Shown here in pieces: positions 50,924 through 63,309 of a DNA stretch of 64,000 nucleotides; position 1 is the stretch's first letter, and each line of letters starts with the position of its first letter. Made by a program: the position numbers and the translations under genes. The notes under the pieces were generated by a model that saw only the letters and a program-made list of their open reading frames with translations, made no database searches and was not told where the DNA came from. The DNA is from Aselliscus stoliczkanus. Its lineage: Eukaryota > Chordata > Mammalia > Chiroptera > Hipposideridae. The stretch is taken from assembly GCA_033961575.1 (NCBI GenBank), contig CM066732.1:66440687-66504686 (forward strand), given 5' to 3'.

Positions 50924-51029
50924 GGGCCAGCCAAGTGGCGCAGTGGTTAAGCGCTGGCTTAGGACGCCAGTGGCCCCAGTTCGGGTCCCACGTATGAGGG
51001 CCAGTGACGCTGCCCTCAAAAAGAAAAAA
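50924..51029 (+). mobile_element. Head-only tRNA-derived SINE
   Basis: GGGCCAGCCAAGTGGCGCAG to CGCTGCCCTC plus an A-rich tail. The target duplication is AAAATTGGGCAATT (50910-50923) against AAAATTGGCAATT (51030-51042), with one base lost. Confidence 0.92.
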
Positions 51030-51042
51030 AAAATTGGCAATT

Positions 51043-52412
51043 ATCTAGAAATTATTTTCCTAGTAATACTCCAAGACTGTTTGAATATCATAGAGGAGTT
51101 ACGAGAGAAATGCACCAGGTAAATATGAGGACTAGAAAGACACTGGGGGCGATATCAGGTTTTTGGTACAATTTTTCTGATTAACAAGCCAACTGCCTTA
51201 ACTCTAGTGGCTTAAAATAGTAAGCATTTAGTTCTCAATTTTAACACTGTATATAGCCTTTAAGTCTGCTAGGACCCAACTGAGGTGTTCTGAGCTTGGC
51301 TCCAGGATACAGCTTGTGCTCAGGCTAATCCACATGTCTCCTCATTCTCTCTGACCACAGCTACCACAGGCATCATCTTCTCATATCAGATGGCAGAAGT
51401 GCGAGAGGTCAAGCCGAAGCACAGACCCACAGCAAAACCTCTGTTCCTATTACACCTACTAATGTTTCACTAGCGTGTGGAGAAGCCCAAAGTCAATGGT
51501 GCAGGGAAAATATACCTGACAGATTCTAGTGAGATTTTTATCAAATTGCAGAGTGATATGGCAAAAAGAGTGCATGAATAATTCCTTTACAGAGAGGGAG
51601 TGAAGAATTGGGAACAATAACCCAGTATACCATTTTAGGGAAATCACCACTCTCATATTTCTTAAAAAATAATTTTTGCTGACTTAATCTTATGTCCCCA
51701 GAAAAGCGAACATTTTCAGTCCTATACTATAAACTGCAGCAGTTTTATTTCTTGTGGAACCCTAGGAAACTAAATCCTTAGGTGAACTTTCTGATGATTT
51801 TCATAGTTTAAAACCAGGGAAAAAAATTATCCAAAGGGAAAAAATTATTTTTAGTAGAAGTAAAAGTGGACAGCAAGCAATTGACCTGAGATATACAAAG
51901 CAATCATTTCTGAAGAGTTCTACCCTGAAATATTTATTAATTTCTAAATGTGTTTTTCAATAAACACAAAGTTTTTACATAAAAATATAGTAATACATAA
52001 CTTAAAATGTAAGTGTCCTACTTATGTTCTAATGAGTTCATAAATATTGCACTAAATGTTTTGTATAAGAATATTAAAATAAATTGTTCCACAAAAATAA
52101 ACTCTAAATAGCCTTTTATTGTATTACTTCCTGTAGCAATAACCCTGAACATATTTAATCTATATAACTAAAGCTGTCAGAATGAAAATGTTTTCTTTGT
52201 TACAACATAAATATTCATGAAGCCATATCTATCCAATTAAGCTGATTCCAAGTGCAAAGAATAATATATGTTCTGTTCTCTAATGCTTTTCTTCTATGAG
52301 TTTTTTTAACTTGATGGAAAATAGTTATTCAGTAGCATGTTCAGCAAATGCCATTTCCATGAGTGTTATGTAACTGGGATATCACAGATATAACAGCTCT
52401 CTGTACAAATGA

Positions 52413-52458
<46 letters not shown>

Positions 52459-53359
52459 AATATGATGCCCCAAACCTTTACCCTGATTTAATAGTAATCC
52501 AGTCTTTTTGTTTGATTCAACTACCCAATATTTTAGAGAATTTCCAGGCATATTTGTACACAAAATGGCACTGATATACTCCATGACATCAATAATCTAA
52601 TCTCTAAATGAGCAGGATAGAGGCACACATCAGGAGGACAAAAGCTGCAATGGTCAGCTTTGACCATCATCATATCCTGATATGTACTCATGTTGCTCTG
52701 CGATTGCCTTCACTACTCACAGTTCTGGAAAATTTTCACAGAGGGAGGGTTACCATGTCCTCTGTGAGACATTCCATAAAAGGAGGTCACAAAAGCTGTC
52801 TGAGGATGGTAGTAGGCTTGTGCCTGATTTGTTAAATTTCCAAAACATACATACACCCAGAGTGACTGAGTTGAGCTGGGTAGTAAGTAGCCACCACTGT
52901 AGAGGAAACCAAGAACTCTCTCCAATGCTTGAGCACATTTTGTTTATCAAGACCATATTCATTTAGTGAACTTCCTCTTCAGTTGTTTTTGGTTTCTTTC
53001 TACTATTTGACAAAAGCTGAAGGCTACTCCATTGCATTATAAATATTTGCATATACCCAAACTGCATGGGATCAAAATAAAAAAGTTCATAAATTAATAG
53101 ATGCAAACAGAAATGTGGAAAAGTGGAAAAGGGGCACCACCCAATTCCACCAGTCAGTAGGATTCAAGGCTGAATTTAAGTGGATATGACTGAGGAAAGA
53201 CAGGGTTTCAGGCGAATACTCAACTGTCTTAGCCATAACCCAACTAGGTGCCATGTTACATTCATATTACACACATGTATACAAATAAACGCTACCTAAA
53301 ATTCATGAGCCCAGGTTTACTCATGGAAAAATTATTCAGTGGCTATGCTTATAGTTTCA
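51043..53359. other. Mostly unique DNA
   Basis: Contains a decayed copy (51180-51450) of the unnamed repeat seen at 15.7 kb and an (AT)n tract at 52414-52454. Frames near 52608-52966 on both strands have no family signature. Confidence 0.4.
52414..52454. repeat. (AT)n microsatellite
   Basis: About twenty AT units. Confidence 0.95.
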
Positions 53360-53372
53360 CCCTGGACATATT

Positions 53373-53787
53373 TTTTTTTTAAAGATTTTACTGAGGAATT
53401 GGGGGAGGGGAACAGTGTTGGGGAATCGGGGAAGGGGAACAGACAAGTTGCTGTCTTTTTGTTCTTCAGTCTAGTTGCGAAGGATGTTGCTTCACTGGCC
53501 CATGTGCTCTTCCTGGATGAGGCAGATCAGTTGCTGGCCTCTGGATGTCACTCACCGCGACTATTGGCAGCTCCCGCTGGCTGCCAGCAGATCACACTGG
53601 CTGCCGGCCACTCACTGTAGCTTATGGCAGCCCGCTGCAGCCTACACCGTCTCCAGGGCATGCACAGCCCAGCTCCAGGTGGAGCTGTTAGCTGTAGAGG
53701 GCAGTGTCACTGACCCTCATATGTGGGATCCAAACCTGGGCCGCTGGCATCCAAAACCAGCTTTTAACCAATGCGCCACTCGGCCAG
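53373..53787 (-). mobile_element. Composite tRNA-derived SINE, long form
   Basis: Minus-strand full copy with its T-run at the left and the head GGCTGGCCGAG at the right. A 13-bp target duplication CCCTGGACATATT lies at 53360-53372 and 53788-53800. The tandem CTGTTCCCC units of the 3' domain are both visible near 53400-53440. Confidence 0.92.
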
Positions 53788-53804
53788 CCCTGGACATATT
53801 CTTA

Positions 53805-53943
53805 ATATAATTTATTTTTTAGTTCACCTTAACTTTGTTTTTTGTTTCTGAGGGCAGTGTCACTGGCCCTCATATGTGGGACCCAAACCGGGGCTGCTGG
53901 CGTTCCAAGCCAGCTCTTAACCACCGCACCACTCAGCCGGCCA
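53805..53943 (-). mobile_element. Head-only SINE with a longer 3' segment
   Basis: The head occupies 53850-53942. Its target duplication is TGGACATATTCTTA (53791-53804) against TGGCCATATTCTTA (53944-53957), so about 45 bp of A-rich but not pure-A sequence at 53805-53849 belongs to the insertion as its 3' tail. Confidence 0.75.
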
Positions 53944-54046
53944 TGGCCATATTCTTATTGCTCCTAACTTTCTCCCTAAAAATGTGACCCAACAATGACA
54001 ACTTATTTCATATATGTTCATAACAATCATAAAAACATTTGACTTT

Positions 54047-57000
54047 TTAAATTTATTTTAAATATGTTTTTTATTTTTCCATCATAGTTGACATACAATA
54101 GTATATTAGTTTCAATTGTACAACATAGTGATTAGACATTTGTAAAACTTATGAAGTGATCACCCTGATAAATCTAGTGTGCATCTGATATACATAATTA
54201 TTACAATATTATTGACTATATTCCTTATGCTACATTTTACATCCCCATGACAATTTTGTAACTACCAATTTGTACCTCTGAACCTCTTCACCTTTTTTAC
54301 TCACCCCCTTACCAACCCTCCCATCTGGCAACCATCAAAATATTCTCTGCATCTGTGAGTTCATTTTTGTTTTGTTTATTTTGTTCTTTAGATATCACAT
54401 ATAAATGAAATCATATGTCATTTTCATCTAACTTACTCCACTCTGCATAATACCCTCTAGTTCCATCAAAGTTGTTGCAGATGACAAGATTTCATTCTTT
54501 CTTATGGCTGAGTAATTTTCCATTGTATATGTGTACTAGCTTTTCTTTATTCATTCACCCATTGATGGACACCCAGGCTGCTTCCACATCTTGCCCATTG
54601 TAAACAATGCTTCAATGAATGTATGGATGCAAAATTTTTTTTCTAAGTTGTATTTTTAGGTTTCAAATAAATACTGAGAAGTAGGATAACTAACTGGGCC
54701 TTTCTTTGTCTCATGTTATAGCCTTTGTTTTAAAGTGTATCTTTTGTGATATATAAGTATTGCTAACAGCTTTTTGTTTGCTTGTTTCCATTTTCATAAA
54801 CTACCTTTTTCTATCCCTTTACTTTTAATGTGTGTGTATTTTTCAATCTGAAGTGAGTCTCTTGTAGGCAGCATATGTCATGGTATTGTTTTCTTATCCA
54901 TTCAGCCACCCCATGTTTTGTTTGGAAACATTTAATCCATTTACATTTAAAGTAGTTTTTGATAGATAGGTAGTTACTGCCATCCTATTAGTCATACTTT
55001 TCATCTTTTTTTCTTCTTCTTCTGCCTAAAGAAGTCCCTCAAATATTTCCTGGAATATTGTTTGGTGTTGATGAACTCTTTAGCTTTTTTTGTTAATATC
55101 TGCAAAGCTCTTTAGCATTCAATTTTAAATGTTAGCTTTGCTGGATAGAGTAATCTTGGCTGTAGATCCTTGCTTTTTACCACTTTGAATATGTCATGCC
55201 AGTCCCTTTCGGCCTGAAATGTTTTTATTGAGAAATCAGCTGATAGCCTTATGGGAGCTCCCTCGTAGGTAACTAACAGCTTTTCTCTTGCTGCTTTTGA
55301 GATTCTCTCTTTGTCTTTAATCTTTGGCATTTTAACTATAACGTGTCTTGATGTGGACCTCTTTGGGTTCATCTTGTTTGGGACTCTCTATACTTCCTGG
55401 GCTTGTATTTTCTTCACCAAGTTAGGAAAGTTTTCTGTCATTATTTCTTCAAATAGGTTTTCAATTCCTTGCTCTCTCTCTTTTCCTCTGGTACACCAAT
55501 GATGAGAATGTTGGTATGTTTGATATTGTCACAGAGACCCCTTAAACTATCCTCATTTTTTTGGATTCTTTTTTCATTTGTGGTCTGATTGGGTGTTTTC
55601 TGCTGCCTTATATTCTAAATTGTTGATTCAATCCTCTGCTTCATCTAATCTAATGTATTCTTTATTTAAGTTGTATTTATTCTTCATTACAGACTGTTTC
55701 TTTGTTTATGTTTTCTATATCCATTTTTATGTTTCCTGTCTATGTTAAAGTTCTCCCTGAGATCATCAAGCATCTTTATAACCAGTGTTTGGAACTCTGC
55801 ATATGGCTGATTGCTTGGCTACATTTTGTTTAGTTATCTTCCTGGAGCTTTGTTCTGTTCTTTCATTGGGAAATGTTTAATTTTTCTCCCCATTTTAGCT
55901 GCCTCTCTGTGTTTGTTTCCATGTACTAGGCAGGGATGCTGTGTCTTCCAGTCTTATTAGAGTGGCCTTATGTAGTAGGTATCCTGCGGGGCCCAGTGGC
56001 ACCATCTCCCTGGTCATCTGAGGTGGGTGCTCCAGGTGTGTCCCTTGTGTGGGTTGTGTGTGCCCTCCTATTGTAGTTGAGCCTTAGTTGTTGTTTGTAC
56101 ATTGGGAGGGGATAACCTTCAGGCTGATTTGTTGTGATAACTGGGTGTGATTACACTATAGGTGTTGTTGTGCAGGGGCTAACCCTATGGACCAAGATTC
56201 ACTTCAGCAGGACTATGGTACCTTCCCAGTCTGCCCTTTGGGTGTGTCAACAGCAGGGCCAGCCAGGTGATGCTTTGGCTGGATCCCAAGCTGGCCACCA
56301 GGCATACAACTCTGGGGCCTCCTGGGAGGGGCCTATTGCAGGTCAAGTTCAGCCACATGCTGTACCTTGCCAGGGGCCACCTAGTATGAGGCATAAAGCA
56401 ATCTGCAGATGGTAGCCACCTGCACTGGGCTTGGAGATGCATGGCAGAGGCCAAGCCACAAACAGAGGATGGCTGCCACTCATGCCAGACTTGGGGCTGC
56501 TCAGCAAGAGGTACAGGACTTGCTGAATCCAGATGCAGCTTGTTTGGGTTTTGTGAACCTTTGAGGTATTTAAAGAAAGTCCACAGCATGAGCCAAGACA
56601 GACCATTTGTGTGGAAGCCACTGGAAGCAGCTTGGATGGGTCCACAAGTTTGGTGGAGTACCAGGGAATCACCAGGGCAGGGTGAACTCTGTTAGCCATG
56701 TTCATGGAGACTTAGATATGGCATCCACCTTTGTTGCATGCCAGAATGTGGAAGGACTCAAAAAAGAAATAATGAATTCTGCCAGTACTTCTGTCTGAGA
56801 AAAAGCTGCCCCTCCAGCCCTCACTCTGAGGCCAAACAATTCAATTCCTCCCTGTTTGTCCATGGCACCTTTCAAGCTGCTGCCCCAGCACTTGAGCTCA
56901 GAACAAGTGAGCTCATCAGTGAGCAAGTCCATACTCATATCCTTTATGAGGATCACCTGGGATTAGAATTATCCTCCATATCCTCCATCTCACTCAGTCA

Positions 57001-57393
57001 CAATGTCCACTGGTTTTCACAGCCAGAAGTTATGGGGACTTCTCTCCCCAGCACTGGAGTCCTGCACTGGGGAGCCTGGTGTGGGGCTGGAACACCTCGC
57101 TCCTCTGGCAGGCAGGGGAGGGGGAAGGGCAGACTTCTGCAGCTGAGATATTCCTCTCATTTTTTAACTGCCTCATGTGGGTATGGGACCAGCCCATTCC
57201 ATGTCTCTGGTTCTCTTATCAGTCTGGAGGAGGCTTATTCTGTATGTCTTTAGTTGTATGACTTTGGTTCAGCTACACGTCAGGAAATTCTCAGTGATGG
57301 TTGTTCTATAGTTTAGTTGTAATACTGATGTGGTTGTGAGAGGAGGCAAGCACAGCATTTACCTACTCTGTCATGTTCACCTGAGGTCCCTAG
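54047..57393 (-). mobile_element. HAL1 retrotransposon, full length, copy B
   Basis: A complete HAL1 on the minus strand: 5' UTR of about 1.5 kb (57393 down to 55875), ORF1 (55874-55026), a short ORF2-start segment, the ORF2 deletion junction near 54695, the L1-type 3' UTR and an A-rich end at 54047. A perfect 13-bp target duplication AACATTTGACTTT lies at 54034-54046 and 57394-57406. The GC-rich frames at 56.1-57.3 kb lie in the 5' UTR and are not genes. Confidence 0.88.
55026..55874 (-). pseudogene. HAL1 ORF1 (L1 ORF1p-like), start lost
   Basis: Aligns with the other two copies. The expected start ATG at 55874-55872 reads ATT and in-frame stops occur (for example TAG in the AAGTATAGAGAG segment). 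The C-terminal part remains open from 55372 down. RHVIVKMPKIKDKE is the end of the RRM region, and APIRLSADFS with LQPRLLYPAKLTF is the C-terminal domain used by L1 ORF1p for RNA binding. The normal end GGACTTCTTTAG is at 55026, but a frameshift stops the surviving frame earlier, at 55112. It is non-functional. Confidence 0.8.
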
Positions 57394-57406
57394 AACATTT
57401 GACTTT

Positions 57407-57710
57407 CACTAAAGTGAATCTCACACCAGAGAAATAATTTTTGCAACATCTAATATACTTACTAAAAAAGTTTTTCATGGGGTCTAAACAGTAAGTTGGA
57501 TTTAGTAAAGCCTTGGATCAAAGTCACTGTACATTTGATTGAGTTTCTATATAATAAATTATATGATTTCCTTAAAGTTCAATGATTTTTTATTTCATTT
57601 AAATTTTCTTTAAAGAAATAATAATAGACTTTATTTTATTGAACTTTGTTTTCCCAATGGAATTTAGGTTTTATTTAATTTGTAGTATATTACCCAATAT
57701 TTTTCAATAC
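57407..57710. other. Unique AT-rich DNA
   Basis: Nothing recognised. Confidence 0.35.
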
Positions 57711-57714
57711 ATAT

Positions 57715-59200
57715 TTAGAGAATACTTATGTGCCAAGTAATGGACACGTGGGCACATGGGAAGAAGCCTAGGCAGAGAAAATAGTTTGTGAATAAAACCA
57801 AACAAGTACATGAGCATAAGAATTTTAGGTTATTCAATACAGTGAGGGTTTAGAATGAGAGAGAAAGAGTGCCAATAAATTGAGCCATTTGAAAGGGTCA
57901 GAGTGTACTAGAATTTGTAAGAAGTTTGGAGTTTGTCCTGAGTGGAATGAAATATCACCAAAGCAGTATAAGCAGGTAGATGCCATGACTAAATATGTGT
58001 TTTAGAAAGATTACTGAAGTGTAGAGGTTAGAGTGGAGAGAATGAAGTTAAAGAAAGGACACTGGTAAATTGTTTCATAATCTAAATGAGAGATGTGATG
58101 TAAAACTGAAATTAGTTGTACTGTGAGGGAGGAAAGTGAAACATTGAAGCTGTATTTTGGAGGTGAAATCTATAGAATTAGGTGATTACTTGTATTACAG
58201 GATAAGAGGCAGAAAGAAGACAAAGAGAATACCCAGGTTTGGGGCTCAAATGGTGGAAGGTATGGTGTGTAATTTTGGGATAGGTACAACAAAGGGAGTT
58301 ACACATGTTATGTAAAGAGGAGGATGACTATGGTGGGATATATGTGAGTTTAAGGTGACTATACATTTCCAAGTGTGTCGGGAGCTACCCACAATGAGAC
58401 CGACGATGAAAAAAAGTACACAGAGGCATGCGGATGGAGGGACTTGGCCCGATGCAAAGACTCCAAGGTCATTCGCATCTTCCTTTTATTGAGGGAGACA
58501 AACAAAGCCCTATTTTGGATTTGTGTAATAAGTGGATGTGATGGTTAAGCAATTAGTCTAAAGAGAGCGTCCTTGTTCCATCTTGACTTCTGCTTGATCT
58601 CTGCTCTCTATCCTCAGCCTGCACACGTACTATTCCTTTCCTATCTCATTCCTTGAGCCGTTGCCAACCGCCTTTGGCTGACACGTACCCAAGTTGTTGT
58701 CCTGCTCTACAACATTGCAATCCAGTGCTGTGTCCCTACGCAAGTGGAAATACCCAATAGGTAGATGGAGTGTAAGCTACAATAAGAGAACTAAGCTAGA
58801 AATATCCATGTGGGAATCATTAACATATCTAATACTGGAAACCCTAGTTGCCAACACATGAAGAAATAAATGCGTAGAGGATGCAACAATGGGCATTGAT
58901 AAGTTGACTCCAGAAAGGCAGCCATAACACGAGGACAATATGTTGTCTCCCCAAAAGCAACAGTTCATTTCTAGGCTACTGGTGGCAAAAGCTGTTAGGA
59001 GGTCAAGTATGATGATTAGGTTCTATTATATTCAGTAGTATGGAATTAATGGTTTTAACTTTATAAAATGAATATCAATGAACTCAAGGAGATGGAAACT
59101 AGGTTGCTATAGTTTTAGAAGTGAACAGGAAGGGGAAGTTGAGCCAGAAGACATGTTCCACAGGCAAGGACAGCAAAGAGAGTCTAGGCCAGGAGAGAGA
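57715..59200 (-). repeat. Ancient L2-type LINE repeat, split by a solo LTR
   Basis: A long, diverged copy of a very common mammalian repeat. Landmarks are AGTTTGGAGTTTGTCCTGAG, TAAGCAGGTAGATGCCATGA, TTTCCAAGTG|GAAATACCCAATAGGTAG (interrupted by the LTR) and CAAAAGCTGTTAGGAGGTCA. I assign it to L2 from memory, so the family and strand are uncertain. The frame 58777-58968 is a shadow. Confidence 0.55.
58376..58742 (-). mobile_element. Solo LTR of an endogenous retrovirus
   Basis: On the minus strand it runs from TGCGTAGGGACACAGC to GTAGCTCCCGACA, with a CAATAAAAGG polyadenylation signal near 58495. The flanks are CAAGTG at 58370-58375 and 58741-58746. With canonical TG..CA ends the duplication is AGTG (4 bp). 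If the full 6-bp match is the duplication, it would suggest a betaretrovirus-like (ERV2) origin. No internal genes remain. Confidence 0.75.
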
Positions 59201-59705
59201 GCCTATAGTAAATACAATACAAAAATTATATTGCTTTGTTCTAATCATTAGATGATTTTTATCTCAATCATCTATAATAGAAATAAGTGCTTCAGAAGAT
59301 TTGCAAACAGCTGCATGCAAAGAAATTCAAACTCTGTCTCAGGAACAGTGAAACAGGAAGTCCTAAGATGCTATGATGCTGCTGTCAACTCGAATAATCC
59401 TGTTGCTGTGATACCTGAAAATATTCCAAAACCCAAAATCATAATTTCAAAGGACTTAGGCTTCAGTAATTAGTAGAATTAGTGCTTATGTGAAGTATAT
59501 TGCTTTAAAAGTGTATTTATATAATTATAAATCTAACTTACTTAAACTCCAGTACCAGATTATACATAGTCTTTGAAATATGCTTTATTTTCAAAGTGAT
59601 GTTTACCTGATGTCTTCCCTGGAAAATGAAAGTATTTTCTAATTATTTAAGAAGTTCCTTCAGAAGAAACTCATTCCTATTCCACACATCTTTATAATAA
59701 GTTTC
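59201..59705. other. Unique DNA, small unexplained frame
   Basis: A 73-codon plus-strand frame (59252-59473) has mixed composition but no recognised family. No other evidence of coding. Confidence 0.3.
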
Positions 59706-59709
59706 AAAT

Positions 59710-59910
59710 TTCTTTATTAATTCATGTGCTAAACACATTTATTCATAACTCATTATACCTTTCTTAAGAGCCACTATGTACCATGTACTTTAATAGGGTT
59801 GTAAATTAGAAGACATAGTTCTTCCCCTTATCAAGTTTAGAGTCTAAGTATGATGGCAAATAAGAAACAAGTAAATTCAAGTATAAACAATGTTAAAGTT
59901 TTAATGACGT
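59710..59910 (-). repeat. L2 LINE remnant
   Basis: GAGCCACTATGTACCATGTA, then TTCTTCCCCTTATCAAGTTT and AGAGTCTAAG is the antisense L2 3' end. Diverged. Confidence 0.5.
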
Positions 59911-60617
59911 GTATAACAGGCATATCTTGTCTACTTTGAGGATTTATGGAAGAGCATAGATGACGAAAAGACATAACCTCATAAGCTCGTTTGAAAATTT
60001 AAAACTATAATTGTATAAAACATCCTAACATCACATAAATGTATACATGAACCACAGTAATCAAAACTTTAAAATATTATTTTTAAATGAAAGAAACCCA
60101 TTATAGTTATTTGCAATTACCAGAAATAAGATAACATAATTGTGTAATATTAAAAGCTAAAAAAAAATGGGATGCTGTAGAAATAAGATGTTGTGGTTAA
60201 TTGGATTTTCTGGTTAATTGAGCACTAAGAGTTTTTACAGTAATGTCACATTTGAATTGAAAATTTATTTTAGTATAATAATACATTTTAATTGGCTATA
60301 TAACTATAATATAAGAGATCCCGAATTGTTCTTATTGTGAATATAACATTGGAAGGCATGCTTTCTAACCTAACCTTTCCAAACTACTGAAAGAAAAGCC
60401 AATGCAAATACTTTAGATATAGGGGTATTTTAAGTTTCCCTGTAGACTCACTCATTGGTTTATTATTTAAGTATATCACCATCTCCTCTGCTGTTGTTTC
60501 AATGTTCCAGTGATTTAAACAAACAGGGACTTAACTCTTCTTATAAATCAACCTAGAGGACACATATTTTAGCCTGTCGTTTCAAAAGAACATGTCATTA
60601 AAAGTGAGCATGGTACA

Positions 60618-61013
60618 TTTATTCGTATGTCTATTGGCCATTTGTATGTCCTCTTTGGAGAAATGTCTACCTTGAGATTATTATACTAAGCGAAATAAAT
60701 CAAACAGAAAAAATTGAGGACCATATGATTTCACTGATATGTGGTATATAAAACCGAAAACGATAAAAGAACAAGACAAATAAATGAAGAAACAAAAATT
60801 CATAGACACAGACAATAGTTTAGTGGTTACCAGAGGATAAGGGGGGAGGAAATGGTAGACGAGGGTAAGTGGGATCAAATATATAGTGGTGGAAAGAGAA
60901 CTGACTCTGGGTGGTGAACACACAATGTGATATACAGATAATGTATTACAGAATTGTACACCTGAAACCTATGCAACTTTACTAACAATTGTCACCCCAG
61001 TAAACTTCAATTA

Positions 61014-61053
<40 letters not shown>

Positions 61054-61080
61054 GAAAGAGCAGCCCACACACAAAAAAAT
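60618..61080 (+). mobile_element. L1 3' end with 5' inversion
   Basis: A perfect 14-bp target duplication GTGAGCATGGTACA lies at 60604-60617 and 61081-61094. The first 55 bp (to about 60672) is antisense L1 ORF2 (TCTATTGGCCATTTGTATGT). The rest is sense 3' UTR ending TTGTCACCCCAGTAAACTTC, then (AAT)n at 61015-61051. A short AAAGAAAGAGCAGCCCACAC segment and A7 follow before the duplication. Confidence 0.88.
61014..61052. repeat. (AAT)n microsatellite in the L1 tail
   Basis: About twelve AAT units derived from the L1 A-rich end. Confidence 0.9.
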
Positions 61081-61094
61081 GTGAGCATGGTACA

Positions 61095-62719
61095 ATGTGC
61101 AATTCAAAGCAGATTCATTGCTGATGCCTTCAACATGCATTACATTTTCATTAGTTGCTGATTGAGGTGGAGGCTGGAAGTAAAACTGGCAAATTCATCT
61201 GACTAAATGATAATTGCTTTCCCTTCAGTTAAGAGCAAGTCAGCTATTTTCTCCACTAATGGAAGATGTGTGAATTTCTTTTTACAGGACCTCTTCTCTG
61301 GTAATGGGCGAAGGAGGGATAGGTTCATTGGTTAGACACATTGGTGGAACTAACATAGTTTGTGTTAAATTTTGTTTCTCAGAGGCCCCTCATCACGTTT
61401 TAGTGATGTTATTCTTGAAAACAGCATTGACACTCCTTCTTTCCTTTCTTCTTTTTTTCCCTTTAGAAATTCCATCAGCTCCTTATAAATAGATATTATT
61501 AAATGTATTGTGTTTTTTTCAAAAAAAAGTGTTTGGAGGTGACAATCAACAAAATGCATGTAAAATAATTTAATAAAAAAATAGAATATCAGGTAGAGGA
61601 ATATATACTTAAGATTAACATGACCACTTTGAATGCATTTTTATTTTTGTCCTGTGCTTCCTGGCAGCCTGGACAAAAGAGAAAAATAAGCTCATAATTC
61701 TTACTATCAAATAGAAAGAATTATACTACCATCTCAGGAGGGAGAAATTTTTTCCTGGCACAAATGACAAAAGAAGCTTCTCCCATGGAAACTGATAAAT
61801 AAATGGTATAGTACTTGAAACTAATGAAATAATTAGCAGTTACATAGGTAAAACAAAACAATGATTTTGTCATCATATTCTTTAAAAATGAGGCAATTCA
61901 TTATTTACTTACATTTAAATAAGATAAATTCTGATCTTTTGTCAGGGTTCTAGGTCCACTTTATAAAGAATGAATGTAGTTGCTTGGGTATAAACACCCT
62001 AATTTTGGTTCTAGTGGATATATAGTGGTTTTAAATTCATGCATATATCAAAAGTCCTATTGTTCTCTAAATGGTAAAATTTAAATGGGCTTCATTTCCC
62101 AACATAGGTCTATGAATTACATTTAAATAGCAAACTTAGTAAATTTTCCTAACAAAAAGTGAACTGCAGTTATATTTCAAGCACAATTATATATTGGGTT
62201 CTGCCCAAGACATCTAAAATAATATATTATACTGTAGAGATGGTTGATTGCCTGGAAATATTGTTATGGTACAATACAATATAAAATAATGAAAACAAGA
62301 TAAAACACATAAGTGAGGATATTACTTGTAATGTTTGCACTGACAGTGGGTGGCCACTTTAAAAAGTAATGTTTTTCTCTTCCACCTTATATGAAAAGGG
62401 ACATATTTATAATATGTTGCTTATAACACACCTCCTTTCCCCCAAACACATAAGCTACATTCAATTCAAGATTTAGAGTAGAGGGGTAGAGACAATAAAA
62501 TAATAATTTAATTGTGACTTTCAGGAATGAGCTATGTTTGACTATTAATTACGTATTCAGCACTCTACTCTGGTCAGTAAGACTAAAATTTAACATGACA
62601 TATGAGCGCTACCTTAAAGAGTATGTATAAATGAGAATTCTCGTAGGACCTTAACAACAAAGAAAGATAACAGATTTAGGGTTTTTTTTCTTAAACTTAG
62701 TTTTAAGACTAAGTGAAGC
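61095..62719. other. Unique AT-rich DNA, nothing recognised
   Basis: No gene or named repeat. Frames at 61304-61492 and 61365-61559 have no signature. Confidence 0.4.
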
Positions 62720-62739
62720 CGAGGGTTCAAGAGCTTTGG

Positions 62740-62960
62740 TCCTAGACCCATATTTCCTGATTTATCTGGGGCCCCGCCCTTACTAACTGATTACATTGGA
62801 CAAGTCACTTGACCACTCTTGCCTCTCTATATCTATAAAATAGATTTCCTTATCTATAAAATAAAGATGATGGTAGCCTGTAACTTACAGCATTCTTGGG
62901 AAAATAAACAATGCAGATAAAGCATTTAGAATAGTGCCTGGCACATAGTATGTGTGAAAA
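62740..62960 (+). repeat. MIR SINE remnant
   Basis: Sense MIR: ACAAGTCACTTGACCACTCT, TTATCTATAAAATAAAGATG and TTTAGAATAGTGCCTGGCAC, in the family order. Confidence 0.85.
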
Positions 62961-63309
62961 AAGAAGCTAGATATTCATGATGATTCATAATATTTTATAT
63001 GGAAAATTGTCCATTTTCTTTTAATGTAAAGGCTATGAAGGAAACAATAACAATATTCCAGTAGTTTTATACTGGAATGGTACTGCCCAGGTGATATTTG
63101 GAACAATGTGTGTTTGTGGGGAGTGGTGAGTTGGGTTATCTTACTGACTCAGGAGCAAGGGGAATGGGAACTTGATACTATCACTTAGAGAATAGAGAAA
63201 GAAGAGGCTAAAGTCCTACAATGTGCAGGAAAGGCCACAAAATGACAAATCCTCCGGTCCCAAACGCCAATAGCTACGTGCTTGAGACACATTATTAAAA
63301 TCAAGCTTA

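Noticed and set aside
56134..57261. Frames of up to 171 codons that resemble real exons
   Set aside because: They lie antisense within the HAL1 5' UTR (54047-57393 element) and have no conserved domain.
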